Positions 24,550 through 33,530 of a stretch of 64,000 nt of DNA are shown piece after piece. Position 1 is the first letter of the stretch. Every line of letters starts with the position of its first letter. A program made the translations under genes and the position numbers. The notes beneath the pieces are model-generated. The model did not search any database, was not told the DNA's origin, and saw only the letters and a list, made by a program, of their open reading frames with translations. This DNA comes from JAPOXR01 sp965219635 (GTDB lineage Bacteria; Pseudomonadota; Alphaproteobacteria; Rhodobacterales; Rhodobacteraceae): positions 3,162,001 through 3,226,000 of the forward strand of contig OZ244783.1 in the NCBI GenBank assembly GCA_965219635.1. Direction: 5' to 3'.

Positions 24550-25724
24550 TGTGCCAGTCCTTTCATGTTCGATCCGGCAAGGTCCCGGAGAGCGTCAACT
24601 GCGATCCGGGCGGTCCCGGCATCATTGAGGTGCCCTTCGGTTACAATGAGGTCCACATTGCCGCCCGCTTCCCCGGCGAGCCCTTCCGCAAACGCTTCCC
24701 TGCCCTCCGGATTATCCAAGGCTCCGCCGGGCCGATCCTCCGAGGAGAAACCGCCCATCGGCAACACGACACAGGCGGGAGGATCGGTACCCGCAAGATG
24801 CAGCGCCAGCGATCGGCCGAGACCCGCCATTTCATCTGCCGTCAGGCCGGCATGAGTGAATTCCGGACTGTGAGAGTATTCAGGCATACCCTGCCTGCCG
24901 CTCCCAAACGAGCGGCCCCGGCTCCAGGTAATGAAGTTCACTCCTCCGGGAAGCAAGACCCTTGGGCAACCCTTCATGACGGCGAACCTGTTTTCTGCCA
25001 CACTCGTTTCCGGATCAAGGCACAACGACACCAATTCATGAGTCGTGTAGTCGATAATGCCGTCGAATACGCCCTTGCACGCCATAGCCGCCATGGTGTT
25101 TCCACCAAAGCCGTTCGCATGGAAGACGGCGCATTCCAGTCCTTCGGCTTCCAGAAGGTTCTTGGCAGCCCTTACGCCTTTAGAGGTCACGCCAAGAGCT
25201 GTTATCGCAACAAGCCTATCACCGGACTCGTGGCTGCGAGTGACTGGAGCAACTGCCAATCCCGCCGCAGCGGCAGCGGCGCCATCAAGCACACTGCTGG
25301 TGATCCGGTTAAGGCCTTCGATGTCCGCAACAGCTGGAATGATCATGACACCGTCAAGACCTGTGACAGTTCGAGTGTCAAAGGCCTGCGTCGTGATCAG
25401 AACTCTCCAGGCTGAAAGATCAGCGCAGGCAAACGCGCCCGCCACAATTTGCGATCCTGTTCCGCCGCCCATGCCAACAACGACTCTCAGATCCGTGTAT
25501 TGCGCCAGCTCGGCAATTCTTGCCCCGGCTTTCCTGGAAGCCGTGCGCATGGCGGCGATTTTCTCGGATCCTGACAACTGCTTCCCGCCGGACTCGATCG
25601 ATGCATCGACCAGTTCACACTTAAGCCCTTTGCCGCTGATGGATCTCGCAAGATGGGTTGCTTCGGCAGACTTGGTCGCAAGCGTCGAAACGACCGCTAC
25701 TGTTGTCAACTTCTTCGCTCCCAT
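24546..25724 (-). CDS. Tm-1-like ATP-binding domain protein (UPF0261)
   Basis: A 392-aa UPF0261 protein, named after the tomato Tm-1 virus resistance protein with the same N-terminal fold. Visible features: VAVVSTLATKSAEATHLA at the start, a glycine-rich VGMGGGTGSQIVAGA near residues 88-102, and FGGNTMAAMACKGVFDGIIDYTTHE near 200-225. The family is usually encoded with sugar-acid or hydrolase-like enzymes and lacks a firm reaction. The ATG at 25724 is preferred over a TTG one codon upstream. It is the first gene of the reverse operon with the class II aldolase. Confidence 0.88.
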   Translation of the reverse strand: MGAKKLTTVAVVSTLATKSAEATHLARSISGKGLKCELVDASIESGGKQLSGSEKIAAMRTASRKAGARIAELAQYTDLRVVVGMGGGTGSQIVAGAFACADLSAWRVLITTQAFDTRTVTGLDGVMIIPAVADIEGLNRITSSVLDGAAAAAAGLAVAPVTRSHESGDRLVAITALGVTSKGVRAAKNLLEAEGLECAVFHANGFGGNTMAAMACKGVFDGIIDYTTHELVSLCLDPETSVAENRFAVMKGCPRVLLPGGVNFITWSRGRSFGSGRQGMPEYSHSPEFTHAGLTADEMAGLGRSLALHLAGTDPPACVVLPMGGFSSEDRPGGALDNPEGREAFAEGLAGEAGGNVDLIVTEGHLNDAGTARIAVDALRDLAGSNMKGLAQ

Positions 25725-26049
25725 CAATCAGTCTCTATTTCTTCTGAAATCACCAGCTGGTTCTCCGGCGCACCGAGACGCTCATTCGACCAGACTTGCA
25801 ACCCGGAACCGACCGGCATTCCATCTCGCTGGCTCCCGCCGCAGGCGGTCAGGCCTCAACCACATGCACCGAGTAGCATCCCATTCTACTGCTCAAGAAG
25901 GAAGATTGCATCCGCTGTGCCAGCTCAGCCTTCCCGTGCAAACGGTTCGGTCCCTGGCCCAGCGGTGGGCACTCAATGCAGGCAATTGCAATCAGGGATG
26001 AATTGCAGATAAAGCCGCGTTCAGCAGGATTGACGGCAGGAAGAGCAGA
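25725..26049. other. divergent promoter region of the sugar-acid operons
   Basis: About 325 bp between the reverse UPF0261 operon and the forward MBL operon. No gene is supported here. It should contain both promoters and their regulator site, but I could not identify a convincing -35/-10 pair or inverted repeat. No regulator gene is adjacent. Confidence 0.4.
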
Positions 26050-26895
26050 ATGAGCGTTTCGGAAACCAGAATTTACCCGATCAATACCGGTTGGCTGGAG
26101 GCCGATCTGGGAACCTATGTGTTCTGGAAAGGCCCGGCGGGAAAGAAGATATGGAATCCGGTCTATTGCTTTTATGTCGATACTGGTGAGCACAAGATCC
26201 TTGTAGACACTGGCTTGTGCGACGAGGAGCGCGCGACCCGTTATCACCACAAGTGCCAGAAGCGCGGTTGCCTTGAGGTGCATGAGCACTTGCCGCAAGT
26301 TCTGGGCATCGACCCGGATGATATCGACATCATCCTGTTTACTCATTTGCACTGGGATCACGTGCAAAACATGAAGGAGTTCCGCAACGCCCGCTACATT
26401 TGCCCGGAGAAGGAGATCAAGTGGGCCTATAACCCCTTGCCACTATACTACAGGACCTATGAATCTCCGGTCCTCGGGATAGAACCGGCGTACAGCGGTT
26501 GCAGCTTCGAACTTGTACACGGGCCAACGACGATTGTGCCTGGCATCTCCATGTTTGAGACGCCTGGCCACTCGCCCGGGCACATGTCCGTGACGGTAGA
26601 GACCTCGGCCGGTGATGTGGTCATCGCTGGCGACGCCATCTTCCAGGCCCGCAACATGGAGCCGAACGAGGAGGAGAAATGGCGCTACTGGGTTCCCGCC
26701 AGGTTCGTCAATTCGATCGAAGGCTGGAAGTCAGTGGAAGAGATCGACAAGCGGGCCGACTACATCCTGGCCTGTCACGACGAGGCAGTTGGAGAACATG
26801 AAGTCTACCCGTTCGACGACATGAAACCCCGGGAACGCAGGCGGGTGGTTCCTGGAATGCAGTTCTATTTCGCCGACATGCCTCCGGGTTGCTGA
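26050..26895 (+). CDS. MBL-fold hydrolase, N-acyl homoserine lactonase (AttM/AiiA) type
   Basis: A 281-aa metallo-beta-lactamase-fold protein with zinc motif THLHWDH near residues 99-105 and later ligands in PGHSPGHMSV and AGDAIF; the tail carries CHDEAVGEHEVYPF. This arrangement matches the lactonase subgroup (AiiA/AttM). In this operon, with HAD, aldolase and sugar kinase, a sugar-lactone hydrolase is more likely than quorum-sensing interference; that is inference. The stop is followed by the HAD gene after one base. Confidence 0.82.
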   Translation: MSVSETRIYPINTGWLEADLGTYVFWKGPAGKKIWNPVYCFYVDTGEHKILVDTGLCDEERATRYHHKCQKRGCLEVHEHLPQVLGIDPDDIDIILFTHLHWDHVQNMKEFRNARYICPEKEIKWAYNPLPLYYRTYESPVLGIEPAYSGCSFELVHGPTTIVPGISMFETPGHSPGHMSVTVETSAGDVVIAGDAIFQARNMEPNEEEKWRYWVPARFVNSIEGWKSVEEIDKRADYILACHDEAVGEHEVYPFDDMKPRERRRVVPGMQFYFADMPPGC

Positions 26896-26896
26896 A

Positions 26897-27772
26897 TTGA
26901 CGGCTCTGGTCAACGACCTCAAGTCAATCGCTGACCGGTTCGATGTAGCGGTACTTGACCAGTATGGGGTCCTGCACGACGGAATTGCTCCGTACCCGTC
27001 CGCCAATCATGCACTCGGATTCCTGAGGGAGGCGGGCAAGGAGATCGTCATCCTGTCGAATTCTGGCAGGCGTGCGTATCCCAACTTGCTGCGTATTCGC
27101 GGACTCGGACTTGGGGTCGACGAACTCACCTTGGTGGTAACCTCAGGCGAAGTTTGCTGGCAGGATTTCGACAACTGCGAACTTGCACTGGCTCCGGGAG
27201 GCAAGCAGCGAGTGTTTCCCATTGAGGGTTGCGTTGGAGATGCGATCGACTGGGCTGCACAGAACCGAGGCGTCGATACTGTCACAGAGTTCGGCCAGGC
27301 AAATGCGATCCTGTTGATGGGCATGCCTGATGGCGAACGGCTGGACCGGATCCCGGAGCTATTCGAACGCGCCCTGCAACAAGGCCTGCCGCTGATTTGC
27401 ACCAACCCGGACAAGCGTTCGCCAGGCAAAGACCAGTTATTGGCATCTCCGGGAACCTTGGCCGACTGCTATGCCGAACAAGGAGGCGAGGTAGTTTGGT
27501 ATGGCAAACCGTACCCGAAGATCTACAACGCTGTCTCCGCCCGGTTTCCAGACATCGATCCCCGGCGAATACTCATGATTGGGGACTCCCTTGAACACGA
27601 CATTGCCGGAGCAGACGGCGTTGGCTGGTCCACCGCCCTTGTGCGAGGCGGAATCCACAAGTTCGAATTCGCAAGGTGCAGCAGTCAGAAAGAGATACTG
27701 ATGTCGCTCTCCGCGCTGGCAGTGCGGTACGGTGGCGTCACGCCGGATTATTCCCTGGAGTTGCTCAGTTGA
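26897..27772 (+). CDS. HAD superfamily hydrolase, class IIA (TIGR01459 type)
   Basis: A 291-aa phosphatase-like protein. HAD motif I is VLDQYGVLHDG near residues 18-28, motif II ILSNSGRR near 50-57, and motifs III/IV are in WYGKPYPKIYNA and MIGDSLEHDIAGADGVG near 195-245. The TIGR01459 subgroup is common in Alphaproteobacteria and its substrates are unknown. Start is a TTG at 26897, one base after the preceding stop; no better in-frame start is seen. Its stop overlaps the next gene's start. Confidence 0.83.
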   Translation: MTALVNDLKSIADRFDVAVLDQYGVLHDGIAPYPSANHALGFLREAGKEIVILSNSGRRAYPNLLRIRGLGLGVDELTLVVTSGEVCWQDFDNCELALAPGGKQRVFPIEGCVGDAIDWAAQNRGVDTVTEFGQANAILLMGMPDGERLDRIPELFERALQQGLPLICTNPDKRSPGKDQLLASPGTLADCYAEQGGEVVWYGKPYPKIYNAVSARFPDIDPRRILMIGDSLEHDIAGADGVGWSTALVRGGIHKFEFARCSSQKEILMSLSALAVRYGGVTPDYSLELLS

Positions 27773-28776
27773 CGCCTTACTCTGACATCATTCGGCCACC
27801 CTCCGCATTCTTGCGCCTGTCCCGGAAGATCGGCAGGAACCGGATGCTCGTGCAAGGTCCCGGTGGCAACACTTCCTTCAAGTCAGGCAATGTCATGTGG
27901 ATCAAGGCCTCGGGCACCCAACTTTCCGATGCCGGTGCCGCCGGAATATTCACTCCCGTCAAGGTCGATGAATCGATTGCCGACATCGATCGGAAGGATG
28001 GTCAACCGCCAATCGACGTGAGGATCGATCCAAGTGATGGCCACCGCCCCTCGATTGAGACCGGGTTTCATGCACTACTGCCCTGGAAATACGTGTTCCA
28101 CTATCACTCCGTACAGGCTCTTGCCCATCTCACCTCAAGGGAGGGATCGGGAGCGGCGGTCACAAAGCTGGCCGATCTGGATCCGGTGCTTGTAAGCTAC
28201 CACAAGCCAGGTGCAGATCTTTCGCAGGCAATCAGGCGTGCGGTTGAGAGAACCGGATCAAAGGTCATCCTGCTCGAAAATCACGGAATGATAGTCTGCG
28301 GGGCATCTCTCGTAGAAATCGAACGACTACTTGAGGAAACTGAGTGCCGCCTCAAGCTTGAACCGCGTTTCCATGATTGCCAATCGGTACCCAAGAACTT
28401 TCCGGGATGGAGCCGGATTGCCGGTTCGGAGTCACTGGCACAGGGTCCGCTATCCGCCGCACGGGTTACGGCTGGTTGCTACTTCCCGGACCAGGTTGTG
28501 TTTACCGGCCGGAAAGTTCCCTCCATTCCGCCTGCTGAATTTAGCAGCCGTCCCGAGGTGACGGCAAACGCAGTGCTGGTTCCCGGATCGGGCATCTACT
28601 TGCGCGACGGATTACCCGACGCGGCCCACGACACAATCCTCTGTCTGGTCGATGTCCTGCTGCGAATTCCGGAGGAATGGAATCCGCAACCACTCTCCTC
28701 TGAAGAAACCGCCGAGCTCATTCACTGGGATGCCGAAAAATACCGCCAGAAGCTTGCCAGAAAGGCAGCAGATTGA
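27769..28776 (+). CDS. class II aldolase/adducin domain protein
   Basis: About 335 aa. The class II aldolase core includes QGPGGNTSFKSG near residues 26-37, the zinc-binding FHYHSVQALAH near 109-119, and ENHGMIVCG near 170-178. It is longer than the 224-aa aldolase at 23875 and belongs to a different branch (the GPGGNTS type found beside FGGY kinases). A TTG start overlapping the HAD stop gives the best fit; there is no ATG near. Its end overlaps the kinase gene by four bases, suggesting the kinase makes the phosphorylated substrate that the aldolase cleaves. Confidence 0.85.
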   Translation: MTPYSDIIRPPSAFLRLSRKIGRNRMLVQGPGGNTSFKSGNVMWIKASGTQLSDAGAAGIFTPVKVDESIADIDRKDGQPPIDVRIDPSDGHRPSIETGFHALLPWKYVFHYHSVQALAHLTSREGSGAAVTKLADLDPVLVSYHKPGADLSQAIRRAVERTGSKVILLENHGMIVCGASLVEIERLLEETECRLKLEPRFHDCQSVPKNFPGWSRIAGSESLAQGPLSAARVTAGCYFPDQVVFTGRKVPSIPPAEFSSRPEVTANAVLVPGSGIYLRDGLPDAAHDTILCLVDVLLRIPEEWNPQPLSSEETAELIHWDAEKYRQKLARKAAD

Positions 28777-30065
28777 GCCTGTATCTTGGTGTGGATTTTG
28801 GCACTTCCGGTGTCCGCGCTGCCGTAGCTGATCATGTTGGCAGGGAAGTTGCACAGTCCAGGATGGAGTTGCCTCCGCCTGTCCTTTTGGACGGACGGCC
28901 GGCTCAGGATCCCGATTGCTGGTGGATGGCCTTTGAAGATTGCCTCGGCGGGTTGTCCGTCGAACTGGCCGGAATTGGGCGTGGCCTTGACGAGGTTGCA
29001 GCCATTTCTGTCGACGGCACTTCGGGCACGCTGCTTCTGGCAGATTCCAATCTAATTCCGGTGACACCCGCCCTGATGTACAATTCCTCCGGGTTCTTTG
29101 AAGAGGCCCGGGCAATCGACCCGGTCGCCCCGCCCGATTCCGTGGCGAGAGGCGCATCATCGGCGCTGGCGCGCCTCTTGCATCTACAGTCGATGCCGGA
29201 GTCTGCCAAGGCGGCCCATGCCATGCATCAGGCAGACTGGATTGCTGCCCGGCTGATTGGTGAGGGCGGCATCAGCGACGAAAACAATGTCCTCAAGACC
29301 GGCTACGACCTGACGGAAGACTGCTGGCCGGAGAAGTGGTTCAGCCAGCTTGATGTGAGAATGGACCTGCTTCCCGATGTCCAGCCTGCCGGCAGCATGA
29401 TCGGCCAGGTTCGGAAATCTGTCGCTCAGCGGTTCGGGTTCCCCCCGAAGACCCGGGTGGTTGCGGGAACTACCGACAGTATTGCCGCATTCATTGCGAC
29501 AGGCGCAAAGTCGCCGGGTGACGGCATGACATCGCTGGGAAGCACGCTGGTCATCAAGCTGCTATCCAGAAGCCCGGTCAATGATCCGCGGCACGGTGTC
29601 TACAGCCACAGAATCTTCGGTATGTGGCTTGCGGGCGGTGCTTCCAATGCTGGTGGCGAAGCCCTGCTCAAGCATTTTTCGCTGGAGCAGATAGTCGGCC
29701 TGTCGAGCCGAATTGACCCCGAGGCCGACAGTGGGCTCAATTACTACCCACTTCCAAGGCCGGGAGAGCGGTTTCCGGTTTCCGATCCAAAACTGGAGCC
29801 GGTTGACTCGCCCCGCCCTGCGGACGACGTCCAGTTCTTGCAAGGCCTGTTTGAAGGCCTGGCACGGATTGAACGACGCGGTTACGACGCGTTGGAGGAG
29901 CTTGGAGCAGTAGCCGTCTCAAACGTCAGATCAACGGGAGGCGGCTCCCAGAATCCGGTGTTGACGCGGATCCGGGAAAAAGCGCTCGGTTGCCCGGTAT
30001 CCAGTGTGTTGGCCGACGCCGCCTTGGGGAGCGCCATCATTGCAATGAGAGCTGTCGCAACTTGA
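28773..30065 (+). CDS. FGGY family carbohydrate kinase
   Basis: A 430-aa sugar kinase. The N-terminal phosphate-binding motif is LGVDFGTSGVRAAVAD (residues about 4-19); AISVDGTSGTLLLAD follows near 70-85, and the C-terminal FGGY signature region includes STGGGSQNPVLTRI near 388. FGGY kinases phosphorylate ketoses or polyols with ATP. Length is slightly short for the family (usually 450-520), closer to the D-ribulose/erythritol branches. It is the last gene of the forward operon with MBL, HAD and class II aldolase. CCACC-GCAAA-GGTGG just after its stop could be a weak transcript end. Confidence 0.88.
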   Translation: MSLYLGVDFGTSGVRAAVADHVGREVAQSRMELPPPVLLDGRPAQDPDCWWMAFEDCLGGLSVELAGIGRGLDEVAAISVDGTSGTLLLADSNLIPVTPALMYNSSGFFEEARAIDPVAPPDSVARGASSALARLLHLQSMPESAKAAHAMHQADWIAARLIGEGGISDENNVLKTGYDLTEDCWPEKWFSQLDVRMDLLPDVQPAGSMIGQVRKSVAQRFGFPPKTRVVAGTTDSIAAFIATGAKSPGDGMTSLGSTLVIKLLSRSPVNDPRHGVYSHRIFGMWLAGGASNAGGEALLKHFSLEQIVGLSSRIDPEADSGLNYYPLPRPGERFPVSDPKLEPVDSPRPADDVQFLQGLFEGLARIERRGYDALEELGAVAVSNVRSTGGGSQNPVLTRIREKALGCPVSSVLADAALGSAIIAMRAVAT

Positions 30066-30512
30066 CCACCGCAAAGGTGGGCGGGCTGATCCCCGCACTT
30101 CGGACTCTTGGCCATGTATCATCAAGTGACCCGGCCCGGCCTTGCGGCAGGCATTTGCCCTTGAGTAGAGTTGAGCCACTGCTTTCGGCAGATTCTTGAG
30201 ACTGATCTTCGGCTTGGGGTTGCGGCACGGTCCAACCACCACTCAACGAGCGGCAGTCGATCAAATTCAGGATCGTTACCGGGCGCCGACGCGTTTCGAC
30301 AGCGTCTTGATGGCAGAAAGCGGAAAAACAAACCGCTGATTTTTCCATGTTGCCACCAAGACCCGAGGACTGATGCGAATTCGGCGCAACAAGGCGGATA
30401 GTGGCCAGACTCAGGAGCGCCAAATCTGGATTCGGCTTGCACCATACGTTGATGTTCCATATCTGACGCATTAAAGCATGTTATGGATTGATAATGGATC
30501 AGGAGAGCCGGA
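30066..30512. other. intergenic region between the FGGY kinase and hipBA
   Basis: About 447 bp. Open frames on the reverse strand exist but lack a ribosome-binding site and protein-like composition, so none is called. The left end has a small hairpin (CCACC-GCAAA-GGTGG, 30066-30080) right after the kinase stop; the right end carries the hipBA promoter region. Confidence 0.4.
30449..30499 (+). promoter_or_regulatory. probable hipBA promoter with ATGGAT direct repeats
   Basis: TTGATG (30449-30454), a 17-base spacer and TAAAGC (30472-30477) form a weak sigma-70-like promoter. Two ATGGAT repeats at 30483-30488 and 30494-30499 are spaced 11 bp start to start, about one helical turn, and sit between promoter and ribosome-binding site, where a HipB dimer could bind. 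Confidence 0.4.
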
Positions 30513-30851
30513 ATGGTGAAACCGAATGACCGCGCCTACTCCCGGTATAGCAAGGAAGCAACGCAACTATTGGGGCAGATGATCCACGAAGCGCGCATTC
30601 AGCGCAGGTTAACCGCAACTGAAGCGGCAGAGCGTGCCGGGATTTCGCGCGGACTGGTCCAGAGAATCGAAAAGGGCGAGATGGGATGTTCCATCGGTGC
30701 TGTTTTTGAGCTTGCAACCATTGTCGGAGTCGCCCTTTTCGACGCAAACCCGGCTGCTCTCTCCAGGCATCTTGCCACATCCCGGGACAAACTATCGCTT
30801 CTGCCCAAGAGGGCACGCAAGGCCGCAGCAGTGACATTTGATGACTTCTAG
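30513..30851 (+). CDS. hipB: HipB-like XRE antitoxin
   Basis: A 112-aa protein with an XRE helix-turn-helix at about residues 20-65, read from LGQMIHEARIQRRLTATEAAE and GISRGLVQRIEKGE. It is the DNA-binding antitoxin of a HipBA type II toxin-antitoxin system, which represses the operon and neutralises the kinase. AGGAGAG lies just upstream of the ATG. Its end overlaps the hipA start by 11 bases. Confidence 0.85.
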   Translation: MVKPNDRAYSRYSKEATQLLGQMIHEARIQRRLTATEAAERAGISRGLVQRIEKGEMGCSIGAVFELATIVGVALFDANPAALSRHLATSRDKLSLLPKRARKAAAVTFDDF

Positions 30852-32115
30852 GTCCTGGCAGTCAGATACGCCAAAGGAGGCATTTGTCTGGGTTTGGCTT
30901 CCCGGTCAAACCAAGCCAGTCGTGGCTGGCCGTCTCGCCCGTGACGGCAGCAGTTTTGTCTTCAACTACGGCCGCAGTTTTCTGGGCAGGGCCGAGGCCA
31001 TGCCACTCTATTTGCCTGAACTTCCATTGACGGCTGGTCCGATCCCGCCAGAAGCCGGTTTGTCAATGGCCGGATGCATCCGCGATGGCTCACCGGATGC
31101 CTGGGGCCGCCGGGTGATCCTCAACCGGCGAATTGGCACCAGCGGCAAGAACGCCGATAACGGCGGAATTGATGAATTGAGCTACCTTCTGGACTCCGGT
31201 TCCGACCGCATTGGCGCACTGGATTTCCAATTGTCGCCTACCGAGTATGTCCCGCGAGCTGCGCAGGCCGCAAAACTGGAAGAACTGTTGCTTGCCGTCG
31301 ATAAGGTCGAGAAGGGTATCCCGCTGACCACCGAACTGGACGAAGCACTCTTTCACGGAAGTTCGTTGGGCGGCGCTCGCCCAAAGGCCATGATTGAAGA
31401 CGGCATAAGGAAGTTGATTTGCAAGTTCTCGTCGTCAACCGACTCCTACAATGTGGTCAAGGCAGAATTCATTGCCATGCGGCTTGCCGCAAAGGCCGGG
31501 ATTTCGGTCGCGCCGGTTGTTCTTGAGCATGCCGCTGGCAAGGATGTGCTTCTCGTGGAGCGGTTCGACCGGACCAAGGCGGAGAATGGTTGGCAGCGAA
31601 AATCCATGGTCTCTGCGCTCACGATCTTTGCCCTGGAGGAGATGATGGCACGCTACGCCAGCTATTCGGATCTGGCGGAGATCATCCGTCACCGGTTCAC
31701 GACCCCCGGAAGCACCTTGAAAGAACTGTTCCGCCGCCTGGTGTTCAATGTCGTTTGCGGCAACACTGATGACCACGCCCGCAATCACGCAGCATTCTGG
31801 GACGGCGAATACCTTTCCCTCACGCCCGCCTACGATATCTGCCCGCAGGCCAGGACTGGCAATGAAGCCAGCCAGGCCATGCTGATTACCTCCACAAGCC
31901 GGCGCAGCACTCTGGCCGCATGCATGGAAGCTGCTCCGAATTTCCTGCTCGACAAACACGCCGCGACCGACATCATCGGACACCTGCTTGAGGCAGTTCG
32001 GTCAGAATGGGATTCCACATGCGACGAAGCAAAACTGACTGCCGTGGACCATACGATCCTCCGGGAACGGGTGTTTCTGAATCCCTTCATATTTGAGGGT
32101 AGTGATGGCTTCTGA
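30841..32115 (+). CDS. hipA: HipA-like serine/threonine kinase toxin
   Basis: About 424 aa, full length. Order of parts: N-terminal subdomain with GRSFLGRAEAMPLYLPELPL (near 45-65), MAGCIRDGSPDAWGRRVI, the glycine-rich GSSLGGARPKAM near 173-184, and the catalytic GNTDDHARNH near 306-315, where the aspartates and asparagine act in phosphotransfer. HipA kinases slow growth by phosphorylating glutamyl-tRNA synthetase in E. coli; targets vary among relatives. All motifs are intact, so it should be active. Confidence 0.9.
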   Translation: MTSRSWQSDTPKEAFVWVWLPGQTKPVVAGRLARDGSSFVFNYGRSFLGRAEAMPLYLPELPLTAGPIPPEAGLSMAGCIRDGSPDAWGRRVILNRRIGTSGKNADNGGIDELSYLLDSGSDRIGALDFQLSPTEYVPRAAQAAKLEELLLAVDKVEKGIPLTTELDEALFHGSSLGGARPKAMIEDGIRKLICKFSSSTDSYNVVKAEFIAMRLAAKAGISVAPVVLEHAAGKDVLLVERFDRTKAENGWQRKSMVSALTIFALEEMMARYASYSDLAEIIRHRFTTPGSTLKELFRRLVFNVVCGNTDDHARNHAAFWDGEYLSLTPAYDICPQARTGNEASQAMLITSTSRRSTLAACMEAAPNFLLDKHAATDIIGHLLEAVRSEWDSTCDEAKLTAVDHTILRERVFLNPFIFEGSDGF

Positions 32116-32208
32116 TGCAGCTCGGCGCTATCGCTCGCGAGGACCAAATCCCTGGTTGCGGTGCAGCGCAAGGGACGATTTCAATGCCTGTCTGCACATC
32201 GTATCCGC

Positions 32209-32571
32209 CTATTCGCGAAGCAGAGAGGCGAGACCGAAATCATCAATTTGTCGCTTTACGCCTTGAATGCAGTCCGTGCCGGCGACTCTTGACATCTCGT
32301 CGGCACCCTCACGCTTTCTGAAGATTACGTACTGGAGCATTCCCCTGCCAAGAAACTGCAGACCCAGATGAGATCCATCTCTGGCTTTCCAGACTGCCCG
32401 CAAGTTGCCGTTGTCTACGAGGACGAGGTTGCCTCTGCGAATGCCCGGCGCCGACCTGACGAAGCGCCAGAAATCCGACTCTGAGTTTGCACGCACACAG
32501 TAGTTGTCCTCCGCAGCCACATGGCGAAGATAAGCTATCCGCTCAAGATATGACTCTGTCTTGATTTGCAC
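32209..32571 (-). CDS. conserved small hypothetical protein
   Basis: A 120-aa protein containing NLVLVDNGNLRAVWKARDG and LGLQFLGRGMLQYVIF near residues 48-88, a pattern I associate with a conserved family of small uncharacterised proteins in variable genome regions. No signal peptide or membrane segment. A GTG start at 32571 has GAGGTGGG upstream. It is on the same strand as the dioxygenase gene, 68 bp downstream of it, and converges on hipA. Function unknown; a toxin-antitoxin or defence link is possible but not shown. Confidence 0.6.
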   Translation of the reverse strand: MQIKTESYLERIAYLRHVAAEDNYCVRANSESDFWRFVRSAPGIRRGNLVLVDNGNLRAVWKARDGSHLGLQFLGRGMLQYVIFRKREGADEMSRVAGTDCIQGVKRQIDDFGLASLLRE

Positions 32572-32639
32572 CGACCCACCTCAACGAACACAATACTGCT
32601 CGCCAGATTATCAAACTGCGCCCGGTCCCAAGTTTGCTG

Positions 32640-33530
32640 CTACTGGAACACCTCGAAAGACCGCCTGCCCATCGCCTTTTGCACCTCGTAGATTGAGCCC
32701 TGAGTCGGTCCATCGGGAAAGGCCACCCGAACCGGGCAAGGGACAACCCGGGGCTCAAGAGTCGGCTCACCGCAGAGAATTCGGCTGTCAAACTCCTCAA
32801 GCCCTTCCCAGTTTCCGCGTCCGCCGACAATCGGAAAGGCATCAGCCGCCATGATCTCGTAGAATATTATCCTGCGGTCGCTCACAGAGGTGTTGAGTGC
32901 CGACCCATGCACAGCCCTCGCGTGATGGATCGAGATGGAACCGGCTGGGCCAATCAGTGGCACGGCATCGGCAGCATCCAACCCACAGGCTTCAAGGTCC
33001 ATCGCACCGACAAATCGTCCATCATGGTGGTGATTGAAGATTTCACCCTTGTGCGAACCAGGGAAGACCATCAGAGGCCCATTCTCCAACCTCATGTCAT
33101 CGATCAGGAGGCCTACCGCCAGTACATCATCGTTTGTGTACGGATAGAACGACCAATCCTGATGCCACTCCACGGCAGCGCCGAAGCCGGCTGATTTCAT
33201 GTTCAGCTTGGTATTCTGCAACCGAAGGTTCGGGCCGATCAAATCCCGCACCGGCGCAAGCACATGATCGGAGTGCATGAGGTCATTGACAATCTGCGAC
33301 TGCGTGTGCGGGAGTTTCACACGCCGAATTCTCGGATTCTCCTGCGTGTGGCTGTCCTCGAGGTCGATCCTGTCATCGGACTCGGTCATTCCCCGGGCCA
33401 TTTCCTGAAATCGCTCGATCTCTTTTCGGATTGCCTTGATGTAGCCCTCGGGAATCCGGCCCTCAAGGATCAGATAGCCCTGTTCATGGTAGTATTCGAC
33501 CTGGGATGGCGACAATACTTCGGGCATGGC
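32640..33530 (-). CDS. phytanoyl-CoA dioxygenase (PhyH) family protein
   Basis: A 296-aa Fe(II)/2-oxoglutarate-dependent dioxygenase. The iron-binding HxD is WHQDWSF near residues 144-150, the distal histidine in HHARAVHGSALN near 230, and the 2-oxoglutarate-binding arginine in SDRRIIFYE follows. PGSHKGEIF is a family hallmark. The ATG at 33530 has GGAGAGG upstream; the open frame continues 93 codons further 5' but that part is arginine- and cysteine-rich and not family-like. It follows another PhyH-like gene and the halogenase on the same strand. Substrate unknown. Confidence 0.88.
   Translation of the reverse strand, partial: AMPEVLSPSQVEYYHEQGYLILEGRIPEGYIKAIRKEIERFQEMARGMTESDDRIDLEDSHTQENPRIRRVKLPHTQSQIVNDLMHSDHVLAPVRDLIGPNLRLQNTKLNMKSAGFGAAVEWHQDWSFYPYTNDDVLAVGLLIDDMRLENGPLMVFPGSHKGEIFNHHHDGRFVGAMDLEACGLDAADAVPLIGPAGSISIHHARAVHGSALNTSVSDRRIIFYEIMAADAFPIVGGRGNWEGLEEFDSRILCGEPTLEPRVVPCPVRVAFPDGPTQGSIYEVQKAMGRRSFEVFQ

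Noticed and set aside
24408..25415. 335-codon forward frame across the aldolase and UPF0261 genes
   Set aside because: Antisense shadow of two clear reverse-strand genes; no ribosome-binding site and no recognisable motif.
30037..30471. 144-codon reverse frame in the gap before hipB
   Set aside because: No ribosome-binding site, overlaps the kinase 3' end, composition unlike the flanking genes; not supportable.
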